NCBI GenBank assembly: GCA_027919835.1
Contig: JANVFP010000029.1
Coordinates: 558,001 to 622,000, forward strand
Reading direction: 5' to 3'
Length of the DNA stretch: 64,000 nt
Source of the DNA: Lentinula raphanica
Lineage: Eukaryota > Basidiomycota > Agaricomycetes > Agaricales > Omphalotaceae
The translations under genes and the position numbers were made by a program. How positions within the stretch are numbered: position 1 is the stretch's first letter; the number at the start of each line of letters is the position of its first letter. Shown one piece after another: positions 1-9,567 of the stretch. The notes beneath the pieces were generated by a model. That model ran no database searches. It was not told where the DNA came from and saw only the letters and a program-made list of their open reading frames with translations.

Positions 1-2
1 CT

Positions 3-834
3 AGTATCGAGGGCTCCAAACATACACGTCCTTTACGGAATCCGGTTACTATCCAGCATATGCTGGCCTTATATGCTTCGCTTGATCTATCAATTCCCTT
101 TCACTGTGCTATATGGGCTTTGGCCACTTCTTGTTTCTGGGGCTGTAGACGCCTAGGTATGGATGAATACAGGACATGATTGTTTATAAATCTGACCCAA
201 GACTACAGGAGAATTGACAATCATATCAAACACTGCCTTCAACCCATCTAAAAACGTTACCCGCAAGGGGTCCATCAGCAATTATATTACTTCATCTTCC
301 CAGAAACGACTCAAATTCCACATCCCTTGGACTAAAACAACGAAAGAGCTCGGAGCAGAGGTAGTTGCCTCCCCTCAATCTAACTGCCTATGTCCATGTG
401 ATGCTTTCGAATTGCATTGGGCGGTCAACGCAAATGTTCCTGAAGGTTTCTCTCTCTTTGCATTCGTCGATGGTTCGGGTTCTCCTCGCCACATGTTGAA
501 ATCAACATTCCTGAAATTTGTCAAAGAGGTATGGGATCGAGCGGGTCTCTCAAATGTTCTCGGTCACAGCTTTAGGATTGGAGGAGCTGTTGAGTTACTC
601 CTGGCAGGTGTCCCACCACATGTTGTCGCTGCTATTGGAGGGTGGACCTCATTGGCCTTTTTGACGTATTGGCGGAAACTGGAGGAGATCCTACTAGTTC
701 AGGTTGGTAATGCTTATAAAGAAAAATGGACGACTTTGAAAATGTCGATGGATAGCTACAGAAAGGACAATAATATATCAGTAGAACTTGTGGACAGTTG
801 TATTCAGGGCGAAATTTTTGCTAATAGTCTGTAA
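3..834 (+). CDS. Tyrosine recombinase of a mobile element, 5'-truncated by the window edge
   Basis: This is the catalytic part of a DNA breaking-rejoining enzyme of the tyrosine recombinase family, the type carried by fungal Crypton or DIRS-like elements. The reading frame is open from base 3. A 52-bp GT-AG intron (157-208) joins the first part to the exon 209-834 and gives the sequence CRRLGELT across the junction. The expected catalytic set is visible: Arg in CRRLGEL, Lys in PWTKTTK, His and Arg in GHSFRIGGA, Trp in GGWTS, and the nucleophilic Tyr in LTYWRK. The frame ends at a normal stop, so nothing seen here is broken, but the N-terminus lies outside the window. No reverse transcriptase or element ends are visible, so the element class is open. 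The repeats that follow fit a mobile neighbourhood. Confidence 0.78.
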
Positions 835-986
835 TACTTAGCTTCTTGATACTCATACAGTAATTAATGTTTGTTATCCTGCCCTCGACTCTGTTTGGGA
901 GGGTATCACTTGGGATGATGAGTACCCGCGGAGGAGCCTCGGGCTCTGATTGGGTGCGCTGGGTCACTCATCATCATGGGTGGGTT

Positions 987-1079
987 GCGCGGGGCCAAGC
1001 CCCAGGCAAACTCACTCTTACTCTTTGACTGATCTCTTTGATATATTCCTGGTCTCGGACAGCCGGATACCTATCTTAT
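987..1079 (+). repeat. 93-bp direct repeat, copy 1
   Basis: The 93 bases from GCGCGGGGCCAAGCCCC to CTATCTTAT recur without visible change 316 bp downstream. After the copy, CTATCTTATTCC pairs with GGATAAGATAG at 1113-1123, so the end of the repeat could fold into a short hairpin. It may be a remnant of a transposon end, but no terminal structure proves this. Confidence 0.9.
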
Positions 1080-1302
1080 TCCGAGAGAAGTTTGCGGAGC
1101 AGGCTTCTCATAGGATAAGATAGTGAGGCGATGAGAGGCCGGCATGGGCGCCGGCAAGTTCCCATTTCTGTATTAGGCGCCCACCTCTTCTTACTTCCTG
1201 CCTCTCATCGTCGCGTACAACTTCGTCGGACCCTCCCACCCACCCTCAGTTACAGTCTGTTCAGACTCCAGGCTTGTACTCTCGCGCGTTTGTTGCCCAC
1301 CC

Positions 1303-1395
1303 GCGCGGGGCCAAGCCCCAGGCAAACTCACTCTTACTCTTTGACTGATCTCTTTGATATATTCCTGGTCTCGGACAGCCGGATACCTATCTTAT
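1303..1395 (+). repeat. 93-bp direct repeat, copy 2
   Basis: This is the second copy of the 93-bp unit. The two copies are separated by 223 bp of unrelated sequence. Identity stops after CTTAT, where copy 1 continues with TCCGAG and copy 2 with CGGAATC. The spacing resembles a small duplicated element end or a nested insertion. Confidence 0.9.
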
Positions 1396-1685
1396 CGGAA
1401 TCAGTGGGAATCAGCACCTGACAGAAGCACGTGACTTTCACATGCTCCTGAGAACTGATGTTTTCGCGTCTCCAGGCGTCTCCTCCTGCCTCCTCAGGTC
1501 CATCTCCTTACACATGAGCTGTTTATTAGCTATGTTCTCTACATTGATAGTGTTTAATAGCATTATCTAATATTATTAGCAGCTCTGAAATATATAATGA
1601 GCCAGGAAAGACTCAATGATGAGCCAAAACCTCAAAGTACCATTTTAGAGTTGCAAAGCGCTACTGCTTTGTTGTGGAGTGCGCT
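1396..1685. other. AT-rich spacer between the repeats and the inverted-repeat element
   Basis: No gene is recognisable here. The stretch contains AT-rich sequence and ends with GAGTGCGCTG (1677-1686), which recurs just beyond the right end of the tandem element at 3411-3420. Confidence 0.5.
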
Positions 1686-1694
1686 GATTTTACG

Positions 1695-2544
1695 GGGCGG
1701 TATCCATGTTGGTGGAAGATACTGATACCGATACCGATTGCATAATCACACAGCCACGTCCCTACTATAGGCGCTCAGCAGCTCTGAGCAGCGAGGACTG
1801 AGTGGCTTGCTTCAAAGTTGAATATTGCTGAATTATTACTAGTGCATATATAAGTATTACCATTGAGGAGCATAATGTGTGTGAGAGAGCAAATGCCAGA
1901 GCATATTGATGCAAGCAAAAGTAGTGAACTTGCAACATTTTTCCAGTAAGTAATTCATTCTTGGTTATTAAATCAAGCTCGTTCAATGGTCCCAGTCAAC
2001 CGTTGGACCATGCAAATAAAGTTTCAGGACAGTCAAATATATTGCTCATCTTGAGAAGTCTCGAGAGTCGAGATGTGTACATTGAGCAGGTAAGCGCCTA
2101 ACGGCGCTAAATTCAAGTCATGCAACCGGCCAGTATCCTTGGATTGCCTTTTATGTATCATTTCGAAAAAATTCAACTTGTAAAGCTCATCTTGCTCGCT
2201 GGCACACAAAAAGGATAGTCAAAAATCAAAAATTACACTCTCTACATGGTGAAAATTTTTGGAGGCCTAGGAACCAGAAAATATCCCTAAAATCTTACTT
2301 ATAACCGCACAATCTGCAGAATCCAAGATGTGTTAATTATTGTTGTTGTAGGAATATTGTGAACAACATTTTGCTCTCATGATATTCACAGTACCAGTGC
2401 AGTACATGCTAGCTATGAGCAAAGAGGAATAGAGTACTATGACAATGACAACAATGCTTTCTTTCTCTTTCCTCTCTTTCCTTTTTAGGAAAATTTCCTT
2501 TTTGAATTAATTTTTATTTCACCCACCGACATCGCTATCGGGCC
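1695..2544. mobile_element. Non-autonomous terminal-inverted-repeat element, tandem copy A (850 bp)
   Basis: The element starts GGGCGGTATCCATGTTGGTG. The reverse complement of its right end reads GGCCCGATAGCGATGTCGGT, so the ends form imperfect terminal inverted repeats (about 16 of 21 positions with one gap). GATTTTACG stands directly to the left (1686-1694). The interior has no transposase. Its longest frame, 73 codons on the minus strand (1765-1986), resembles nothing known to me. The right end carries a polypyrimidine tract. The length and ends fit a MITE-like passenger of a DNA transposon; an 8-9 bp target duplication would suit hAT or Mutator-type elements. Confidence 0.7.
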
Positions 2545-2551
2545 TTTTACG

Positions 2552-3401
2552 GGGCGGTATCCATGTTGGTGGAAGATACTGATACCGATACCGATTGCAT
2601 AATCACACAGCCACGTCCCTACTATAGGCGCTCAGCAGCTCTGAGCAGCGAGGACTGAGTGGCTTGCTTCAAAGTTGAATATTGCTGAATTATTACTAGT
2701 GCATATATAAGTATTACCATTGAGGAGCATAATGTGTGTGAGAGAGCAAATGCCAGAGCATATTGATGCAAGCAAAAGTAGTGAACTTGCAACATTTTTC
2801 CAGTAAGTAATTCATTCTTGGTTATTAAATCAAGCTCGTTCAATGGTCCCAGTCAACCGTTGGACCATGCAAATAAAGTTTCAGGACAGTCAAATATATT
2901 GCTCATCTTGAGAAGTCTCGAGAGTCGAGATGTGTACATTGAGCAGGTAAGCGCCTAACGGCGCTAAATTCAAGTCATGCAACCGGCCAGTATCCTTGGA
3001 TTGCCTTTTATGTATCATTTCGAAAAAATTCAACTTGTAAAGCTCATCTTGCTCGCTGGCACACAAAAAGGATAGTCAAAAATCAAAAATTACACTCTCT
3101 ACATGGTGAAAATTTTTGGAGGCCTAGGAACCAGAAAATATCCCTAAAATCTTACTTATAACCGCACAATCTGCAGAATCCAAGATGTGTTAATTATTGT
3201 TGTTGTAGGAATATTGTGAACAACATTTTGCTCTCATGATATTCACAGTACCAGTGCAGTACATGCTAGCTATGAGCAAAGAGGAATAGAGTACTATGAC
3301 AATGACAACAATGCTTTCTTTCTCTTTCCTCTCTTTCCTTTTTAGGAAAATTTCCTTTTTGAATTAATTTTTATTTCACCCACCGACATCGCTATCGGGC
3401 C
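2552..3401. mobile_element. Non-autonomous terminal-inverted-repeat element, tandem copy B (850 bp)
   Basis: This copy repeats the first one 857 bp further on; by eye the two are identical along their whole length, including the 73-codon minus-strand frame (2622-2843). The seven bases TTTTACG (2545-2551), part of the flanking duplication, lie between the copies. GATTTTACG follows copy B at 3402-3410. The unit therefore reads duplication, element, partial duplication, element, duplication. Either the second copy arose by recombination or replication slippage through the duplicated site, or the sequence assembly duplicated the element. Confidence 0.72.
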
Positions 3402-3420
3402 GATTTTACGGAGTGCGCTG

Positions 3421-4121
3421 GGAAAAAATGCCGGAGTCCCGGCCAAAAGAATAAATTTGGCATTGAATTTGAGGCGCTGAGTAATGTACAAGGCGCTAAT
3501 AATATTTGTACAAATTTAACGTCATACAAAACTCACTTGGATGCGCCTTGGATGTGCCTAATGTTCCCAGTTTCTCCCTAAATGCAAAAGCTCAAAATTT
3601 GGAATCATCACATCGCTCTAAAGCGTGTAAAGCGGTTTGAGCACTTGAGCCAATCATACTAGAGCACCAGGAAAAATATGAGGATTGCGGGCATATATCT
3701 CAAAACGAGCAGATTTCTATCGTTGCCACGTACGGTACAAACAAGGCGAACCAAGTCAAGTCTATCCACCTGATCGTACCATGTTGTATCTGAACTGGAA
3801 ATCTCCCTTTATCGTCTGTAGACCATGCGTCCTATCCTTTCCATGCAACTTGGAAATCAAGCGTCAGGACTGATCCCAGGTTCGAGAATAGAAAGAAGCA
3901 GTACCAAGCGGCTAAGAGACGGTCCCGATCATAGTCTGGAGGGTGAAGAGAGCAGCAGCGAGTACAGGTCTCAGGCAGAGAGTCGAGACAAGAAACTTCG
4001 ATGACAAGACTCCACGTGCCGATATCGATGCTCACACGGGCGCCTAGCCTACTGAACTTCAATTCTTCACTTCGAACTTGGTTTCTCTCTTGAGTCTCGA
4101 ACTTTCAATACTGCCTATAAC
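3421..4121. other. Intergenic, upstream of the CWC23-like gene
   Basis: No convincing gene is present. The left part contains GGCGCT- and GATGCGCCT-like words that recur (for example AGGCGCTGAG and AGGCGCTAAT near 3472-3500), suggesting old repeat DNA. The last 100 bp is pyrimidine-rich and probably holds the transcript leader of the gene starting at 4122. Confidence 0.5.
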
Positions 4122-5429
4122 ATGTCGGACGAGGAAACCAACCCTTATGAGCTCCTTGACGTCAAACTCGACGCTACAGATCAAGAGATTCGAACTGCAT
4201 ATCGCCAACGTTCACTCAAAGTTCACCCGGATCGAGTCAGTGAGTAACAATGGATCCCAGAGCAATTTCCAACTCAACCGTGTTTGATTTGTAGAATCCA
4301 AACAATCCTGATGCTGGTGAGTCGACATGGCTGTGATTTATGCTGGCTGCGGTTTCTCAAAGATCACATTTCAGCTCGCAAGTTTCACGAATTGAATCAA
4401 GCCTATGAGCTTTTACTAGATCCATTGCGTAGGCTTGCTCTCGATGCGAAGCTTCGCCTTAAACAAGCTCGGAAGGAAAGATACAAGAACTATGATCTCA
4501 AGAGGAAGAATATGGTTGATGAATTGGAAGAACGAGAGCGTGCATTGAAGAAGGTGAAAGCAGATAAACAGAGAGAGGAGGCAGCCCTAACACAGGAGAC
4601 GGAAAAGATCAAGGATCAGGGTAGAAGGCTAAGGGAAGAGAAACTGAAAGAACTTGAGAAGAAAGAGCGGGAAGCAAACGAATCAGTGAAAGAAGAACAG
4701 GATACGGATGCTCCTATCCTTCGTGGGTCTACATTTGATTCTACCAGTCTCCGTTTTCTAATAGGTTCATCCGTCACAGAACCCACAGACACGACCGTTC
4801 GTGTCAAGTATACCTTGTCCGAACACCCGTCTTTGACGACACCTTCCTCCCTTGCCTCCCTCTTTGCTCCATTCGGTCTCACGGACCTTGATACAATCGT
4901 TATTTCTCTCAAGCCACCCAAGAAAGCGCCTCACAAACCTCCCAAGTACGGAGTTGCACTCGTCCCCTTCAAGCGTATTGGGGATGCGTTCGCTGCTGTC
5001 TGTGCCACCGGCCGTCCTGAGCGGGGTTTGAAAGGGATTGAAGTCGGATGGATAGGTGGGTCTGAACCAGAGATCCTGAAATGGTTACGAAAGAAGGGTC
5101 ATCTGGGACCTGAGGGAAGTGGACTATCGTCCGAACCCCAAGTACAACAGCCGATGGAGAAAGTCCCACCGCCGCAGACACAAACTCGAACATCTGGGTC
5201 AGATGAGTTTTCTTCATTTCCGTCAACTTTCGTGAGTTTCGCGTCATCCTTCATTCTGCGTTTCAATGGATTGACTTTTCACAAGCCCGATCATTTCTCC
5301 CAACATGGTGATACTGTGTCTAAGGCCGGAGAACTTGACTATGAATCTCTAACTCTGATGCGGATGCGGCAAGCAGAAAGGGCAAGACTTGAGCGAGAGA
5401 TATTGGAGCAAGAGGAGAAGGAAAGCTGA
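4122..5429 (+). CDS. CWC23: Spliceosomal J-domain protein, CWC23/DNAJC17 family
   Basis: This J-protein belongs to the family that works in the nucleus with the spliceosome disassembly factors. Proposed exons are 4122-4235, 4295-4316, 4375-5231 and 5286-5429, giving 378 residues. The J domain comes first, with the diagnostic HPD in KVHPDR at about residue 36 and the helix IV sequence FHELNQAYELLLDP. The second exon is only 22 nt and supplies NPNNPDA. A highly charged coiled coil follows, then an RRM-like region (LRFLIGSS to PKYGVALVPF) as in DNAJC17. The end has the family's conserved LDYESLTLMRMRQAERARLE. The last intron is 54 nt and stop-free, so retention would keep the frame. The start is the first ATG with a good J-domain N-terminus. 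Confidence 0.88.
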
Positions 5430-6093
5430 GCCTGGAACAGGAGCAGTGGTCGGGGTCCTTCTCGAGGATTACTTACTACGTCTCTGACTTCAGCTCAATC
5501 GCAATTGATTTGGGTCAACTTTGCATTAGGCCTATGTTCAAAGACATCGGGTTGGTTGATTATCACTTCTTATACAAATCATCAGTCTTTTCTTCACGCG
5601 AGACGCCAATCACATTTAGTGACTGGTGTGCATGTGTAGACTGTAGTCGTCCGCGTAGACTTTTTTATCGATTCGGACTACTCAAAGTTCTGCAAGCCTG
5701 CATAACTTACTCAAAGTCTGCGCATTGTTCTTCATTGTGTCGAAGATAAGTTACGAAAAAAATATTGTTCCTCGAACATGTTTTCAAAAATGCATGGTGG
5801 CGGTGGCCGAGGGTCCTGGAAGGTGGCTGTTGTGCCGTCAATTTCCCGCGATCGAACTAGTAAACCTTCCCCCACTGTGTCGTCCGTCAAACGTTCTTGC
5901 TCGTCGTCGGCAACGCTCACCTCGGCTTGTTTCTTCTTTTCACTTTGATATAAGCTGTTCAATACCTTGGCTTTTGTCTCCCTAGTCCTCTTCACTGTCA
6001 ATTTATTTCCCTATCTGTTTGGTGTCTGGACTACCTCTTTTCTCTCAACCTTCTCTTTTCTCAGACCTTCTTTAAAGCCGATCCTTTCACCGG
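5430..6093. other. Intergenic between the CWC23-like and ataxin-2-like genes
   Basis: I see no supported gene. An 89-codon minus-strand frame (5732-6001) is open and partly charged, but it has no recognisable domain and overlaps the likely promoter and leader of the next gene. The final 100 bp is pyrimidine-rich, as expected for a fungal transcript leader. Confidence 0.45.
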
Positions 6094-9000
6094 ATGGCGT
6101 CTGCAAACCGAACCAAAGCTCAACGGAAAGCTGCTCAAGGCTCTGTCAGGTAGAACTTCTCGACCAGTTTCCTCCTCATGTCGAATAATGATATCTTTCA
6201 GTCGTGCTCCCGCTTGGTCTGGCGCTCGTGCGTCTCCAACGTTTTCTCCAGCCAACAACTCTCTCCGCTCTAATCAGGCATCATACTCATCTGCCACCCA
6301 ACAAGCTGCCAATCGCTTAGATAATCCACCAGACCGTGTTCTACAGTCGCTTGCTGGACTCACAGTGAGCACCTCTCAGATTATCATAGTGGTCCATTCT
6401 CACTGTGATTGATAGGGAACGACTATCACACTCACTAGCAAGACAGCTCAACGTTTTGAGGGTGTAGTGTTTTCAACCAGCGGTGAAGGCGACACCACCG
6501 GCGTTACTCTGAAGGATGTCAAAGAGCTCACTAATCCTGGTGCTCCTCTGAAGGAACAGCTCTTCATCGCATCCACAAACATCGAGAACTGGAGCTCCGG
6601 TCCTGCTGACGCCAAGTTCACCAACGGTGACTGTACGTCGCCTTTCTAGTAGAATTGACACCTCCAACTGATGATGATGGTTGTTCATGTGCACAGCGTT
6701 TAGAACTGACACAGATATCAGTCAAAAAAAGGCAGGAGGAGGAGAGAAGGAACTGCAAGCCTGGCAAGCACCACCAGACGCACCTGCCACCTCTGAAAGC
6801 ACCCAATTCGCGCGCGGAGACGAAGTTACATTCGGACCAGGATCCAATGGAAATACAACATGGGATCAATTCACAACAAATGAAAAGCTATTTGGTGTGA
6901 AGGCAACATACGATGAAGATGCTTACACCACAAAGCTCGACCGTAGTGCACCGGAGTACAAGGAACGTGCAAGAGAGGCACAGAAAATCGCCGACGAGAT
7001 CCTTGGGGTGCGTGTCATCATGGGAATTCTGTCGTTGTACGTTATATGTCTGACCGTCGCTTTAGGCTGCGTCAAGCAATCCACACGTAGCAGAGGAAAG
7101 AAATCAAGCACTCGATGATAGCGGTGTTAATGAGGAAGACAAGTACATGTTTTCGTACATTGTCCAAGAAACATTCTAACCAGTCTTGCAGATATGGCGC
7201 TGTGGTTCGAGGCACGAACGCTTACATACCTCCTGGTGCCAGGAAGGCAGCTGGTACAACAGCAGTGAACGCGACGAAGACAGAAGTCCCCAAAGTCTCT
7301 GTGAACGCTCCCGATGGCGCTGTAGTGTCCACAACAACAATATCGCAATCGCCGGCCTCTTCCTCAAAAAATCCTTCCCCCGCTCCGAACACGAATGCCA
7401 ACAAGGTATCACCTCAGAGTGTATTATGCCTTATGCCACGACGAATAACTCATAATGTTTCTCAGTCTCCTGCGGATGCACTCCCGGCTCTAAGGGAGTT
7501 CGTTGCTAATGAAAAACAGCGTTTAACTGAAAGACGTCAAGCCCTGGCTAAGAGCGAAATGAGCAAACGTATGGCAGATCTTGTCAAATTCAGCGAGGAA
7601 TTTACGGTACTGTTTTACGTCGTTCTTCCTGCACCTATCAGCATACTGATTTTCCATCAGTTGAACAAACCTATTCCTGAAGACCTCCTCCCAATATTGG
7701 CCAAGGACGAGGAGAAACGGAAACAAATACTCGAAAAGTCGAACAAGGATGCCAGTTCCGCCCAAGCACGTAGCATTGGGACGTCTACTACAACACATCC
7801 AGCGGCGGCTCGCGGACCTCACCTTACGACCGCCAAAGCTGTCGAAGCTGGCCGTAAAATGGGAACGCCAGCTGCCGGTGCTACCAAGACTTCATCGCAA
7901 GCGGTTGGAGCCACTACTGCTGCGACACAGAAGCCGGCCAACAAGACCGAAACAACCAAGCCTACTAAACCTGTGATGTTCATCCAAGCTATTCCACCAT
8001 TCAAAGGTAACAAGAGGCAGTCTTTACAACCGTCCCCGAATGCGAACGGTACCTCCAACGCCGCAAATGCAGCTCAAGCACCTGTCGCAACCAAAGCTCC
8101 TGCTCCTGGTGCTGCTGCCAACCGTCTGAACGCTGGATTGAACGTGAAAGCGTCGACTTTTAATCCACGTGCGGTTGCTTTCACTCCTGTAAGGCATGTG
8201 TTATATTCACTTCATTACTTTTCTGAGTTATGTCAAGGGTGTTCCTTCGCCTGGTCCTAGCACCTCTAATCACAGTCTGTCATCTTCTGTGTCTCCCAAG
8301 CCGAAAGAATCTGTGCGTTTCCATCACCGATATGAAGCTTAGTGTATTCACATTGAATAGGTTCCTACTGCCTCAAATCCATTCTTTGGGACAAGGGTAA
8401 TCAAGAAAGGACCTCCGGTCAATGTGAAAGATGATTTCAATCCTTTCAAGCATGGCAAAGTTGTAGAACCGTCCACCGTTTGTGGGTAGATTCTATTGGG
8501 CCATCTTCTCGAGTACTCATGATACTGTCTAGCTGCTATCTGGCCTTACACTGGAAAACGTTACATGCAGTTATTCCCTGCACCACATCCTCCATCGACC
8601 CCACACATAGTTGCACCCCCTCCTACGCTGCCTCCTCCTCCTCCCTACGAAGAAGATCCGAATCAACGTGCAGCGGCGGCGGCAGCCTCTGGCGGATACG
8701 TTTATTATGCCCCAACCTATTACCCCGGCCAAGTAATGTTCTTTGTCTCGTATTTTCAAGTTATCTTCTAATCTTTCATTGTAGCCAATGATGCCCGGAA
8801 TGGCGCCTCCTGGACCTCCAGGAACCTTCATGCCACCTTATATGCAACCTATGCACTATCCTCCTGGCATGCCCCCGAATGGTCAGTGTTTTACAGGGCA
8901 TCTGGGAGAAGATTAATCTAATACATTTTCCAGCGATGTATGCTCCCCCAGCCATGGGTCAGATGCCACGTAAGACTATCTCACTACTTTCGAAGCACAT

Positions 9001-9312
9001 CATTGAATAGTATTCCTAGCCTATATGCAAGCCCCTCCACCCGGAACCTATCCTCCTCCACCTAATGGTGCGGGACCTCGACCTTCAATGCCACCTACAC
9101 CGATTCCTGCCCATGCACACCCATATTATCATCAGAGTCCTCAGCGTATGTTCAACTTCTCAATCGCATTGAACCCGTTGTCTCATCCCCATCATCATGT
9201 AGTTCAACATGCCGTCCCTTATCCTATGATGATGCCACCGCCATCAGGCAATGTTCCTCACCCATACGACGCTTCCGCGGCACCTCCTGTACAAATGGGC
9301 GGACATGCGTGA
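6094..9312 (+). CDS. PBP1: Ataxin-2 / Pbp1 homologue, poly(A)-binding-protein partner
   Basis: Ataxin-2 proteins bind poly(A)-binding protein and RNA and act in stress granules and mRNA stability. Fifteen exons fit: 6094-6149, 6202-6364, 6416-6632, 6697-7007, 7066-7142, 7192-7405, 7466-7606, 7661-8188, 8238-8312, 8361-8481, 8533-8732, 8785-8881, 8934-8969, 9020-9145 and 9203-9312. All phases agree and give 823 residues. An Lsm domain covers about residues 65-150. The LsmAD domain ends near 249 and carries TTNEKLFGVKATYDED. YGAVVRGTNAYIPPGARK follows. STFNPRAVAFTP at about 558-569 matches the PAM2 motif that binds the MLLE domain of poly(A)-binding protein. WPYTGKRYMQLFP is the fungal C-terminal block, and the tail is rich in Pro, Met and Tyr, typical of a disordered condensate-forming region. 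Confidence 0.9.
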
Positions 9313-9567
9313 TAAAGGTTATATAGGGCTATAATGATAACAGGTGTGGGAAGGATGTGGAATTCTCAATGTATCTGGAACTTCCGGTTTTGTCGTCACC
9401 CAGGTTCCTTTGTAGTTGGAACTGCTTTCATGTCAATCTGCATACTGGACTACTATTCCCTTCACCGGCAATCGAAATATCCCACTCCCCAATGCGAGGA
9501 AACTTTCCAGATTAAGAAGTTATGTGATTAAAACATCTCAAGAGGGTATAAGTGTTACAACACTCGT

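Noticed and set aside
1765..1986. 73-codon minus-strand frame repeated at 2622-2843
   Set aside because: It lies inside the inverted-repeat element, has no known motif, and is present twice only because the element is.
5732..6001. 89-codon minus-strand frame upstream of the ataxin-2-like gene
   Set aside because: It has no domain and overlaps the probable promoter of a firm gene on the other strand.
7523..7822. 99-codon minus-strand frame in the ataxin-2-like gene
   Set aside because: It is the shadow of exons with a confident protein match on the plus strand.
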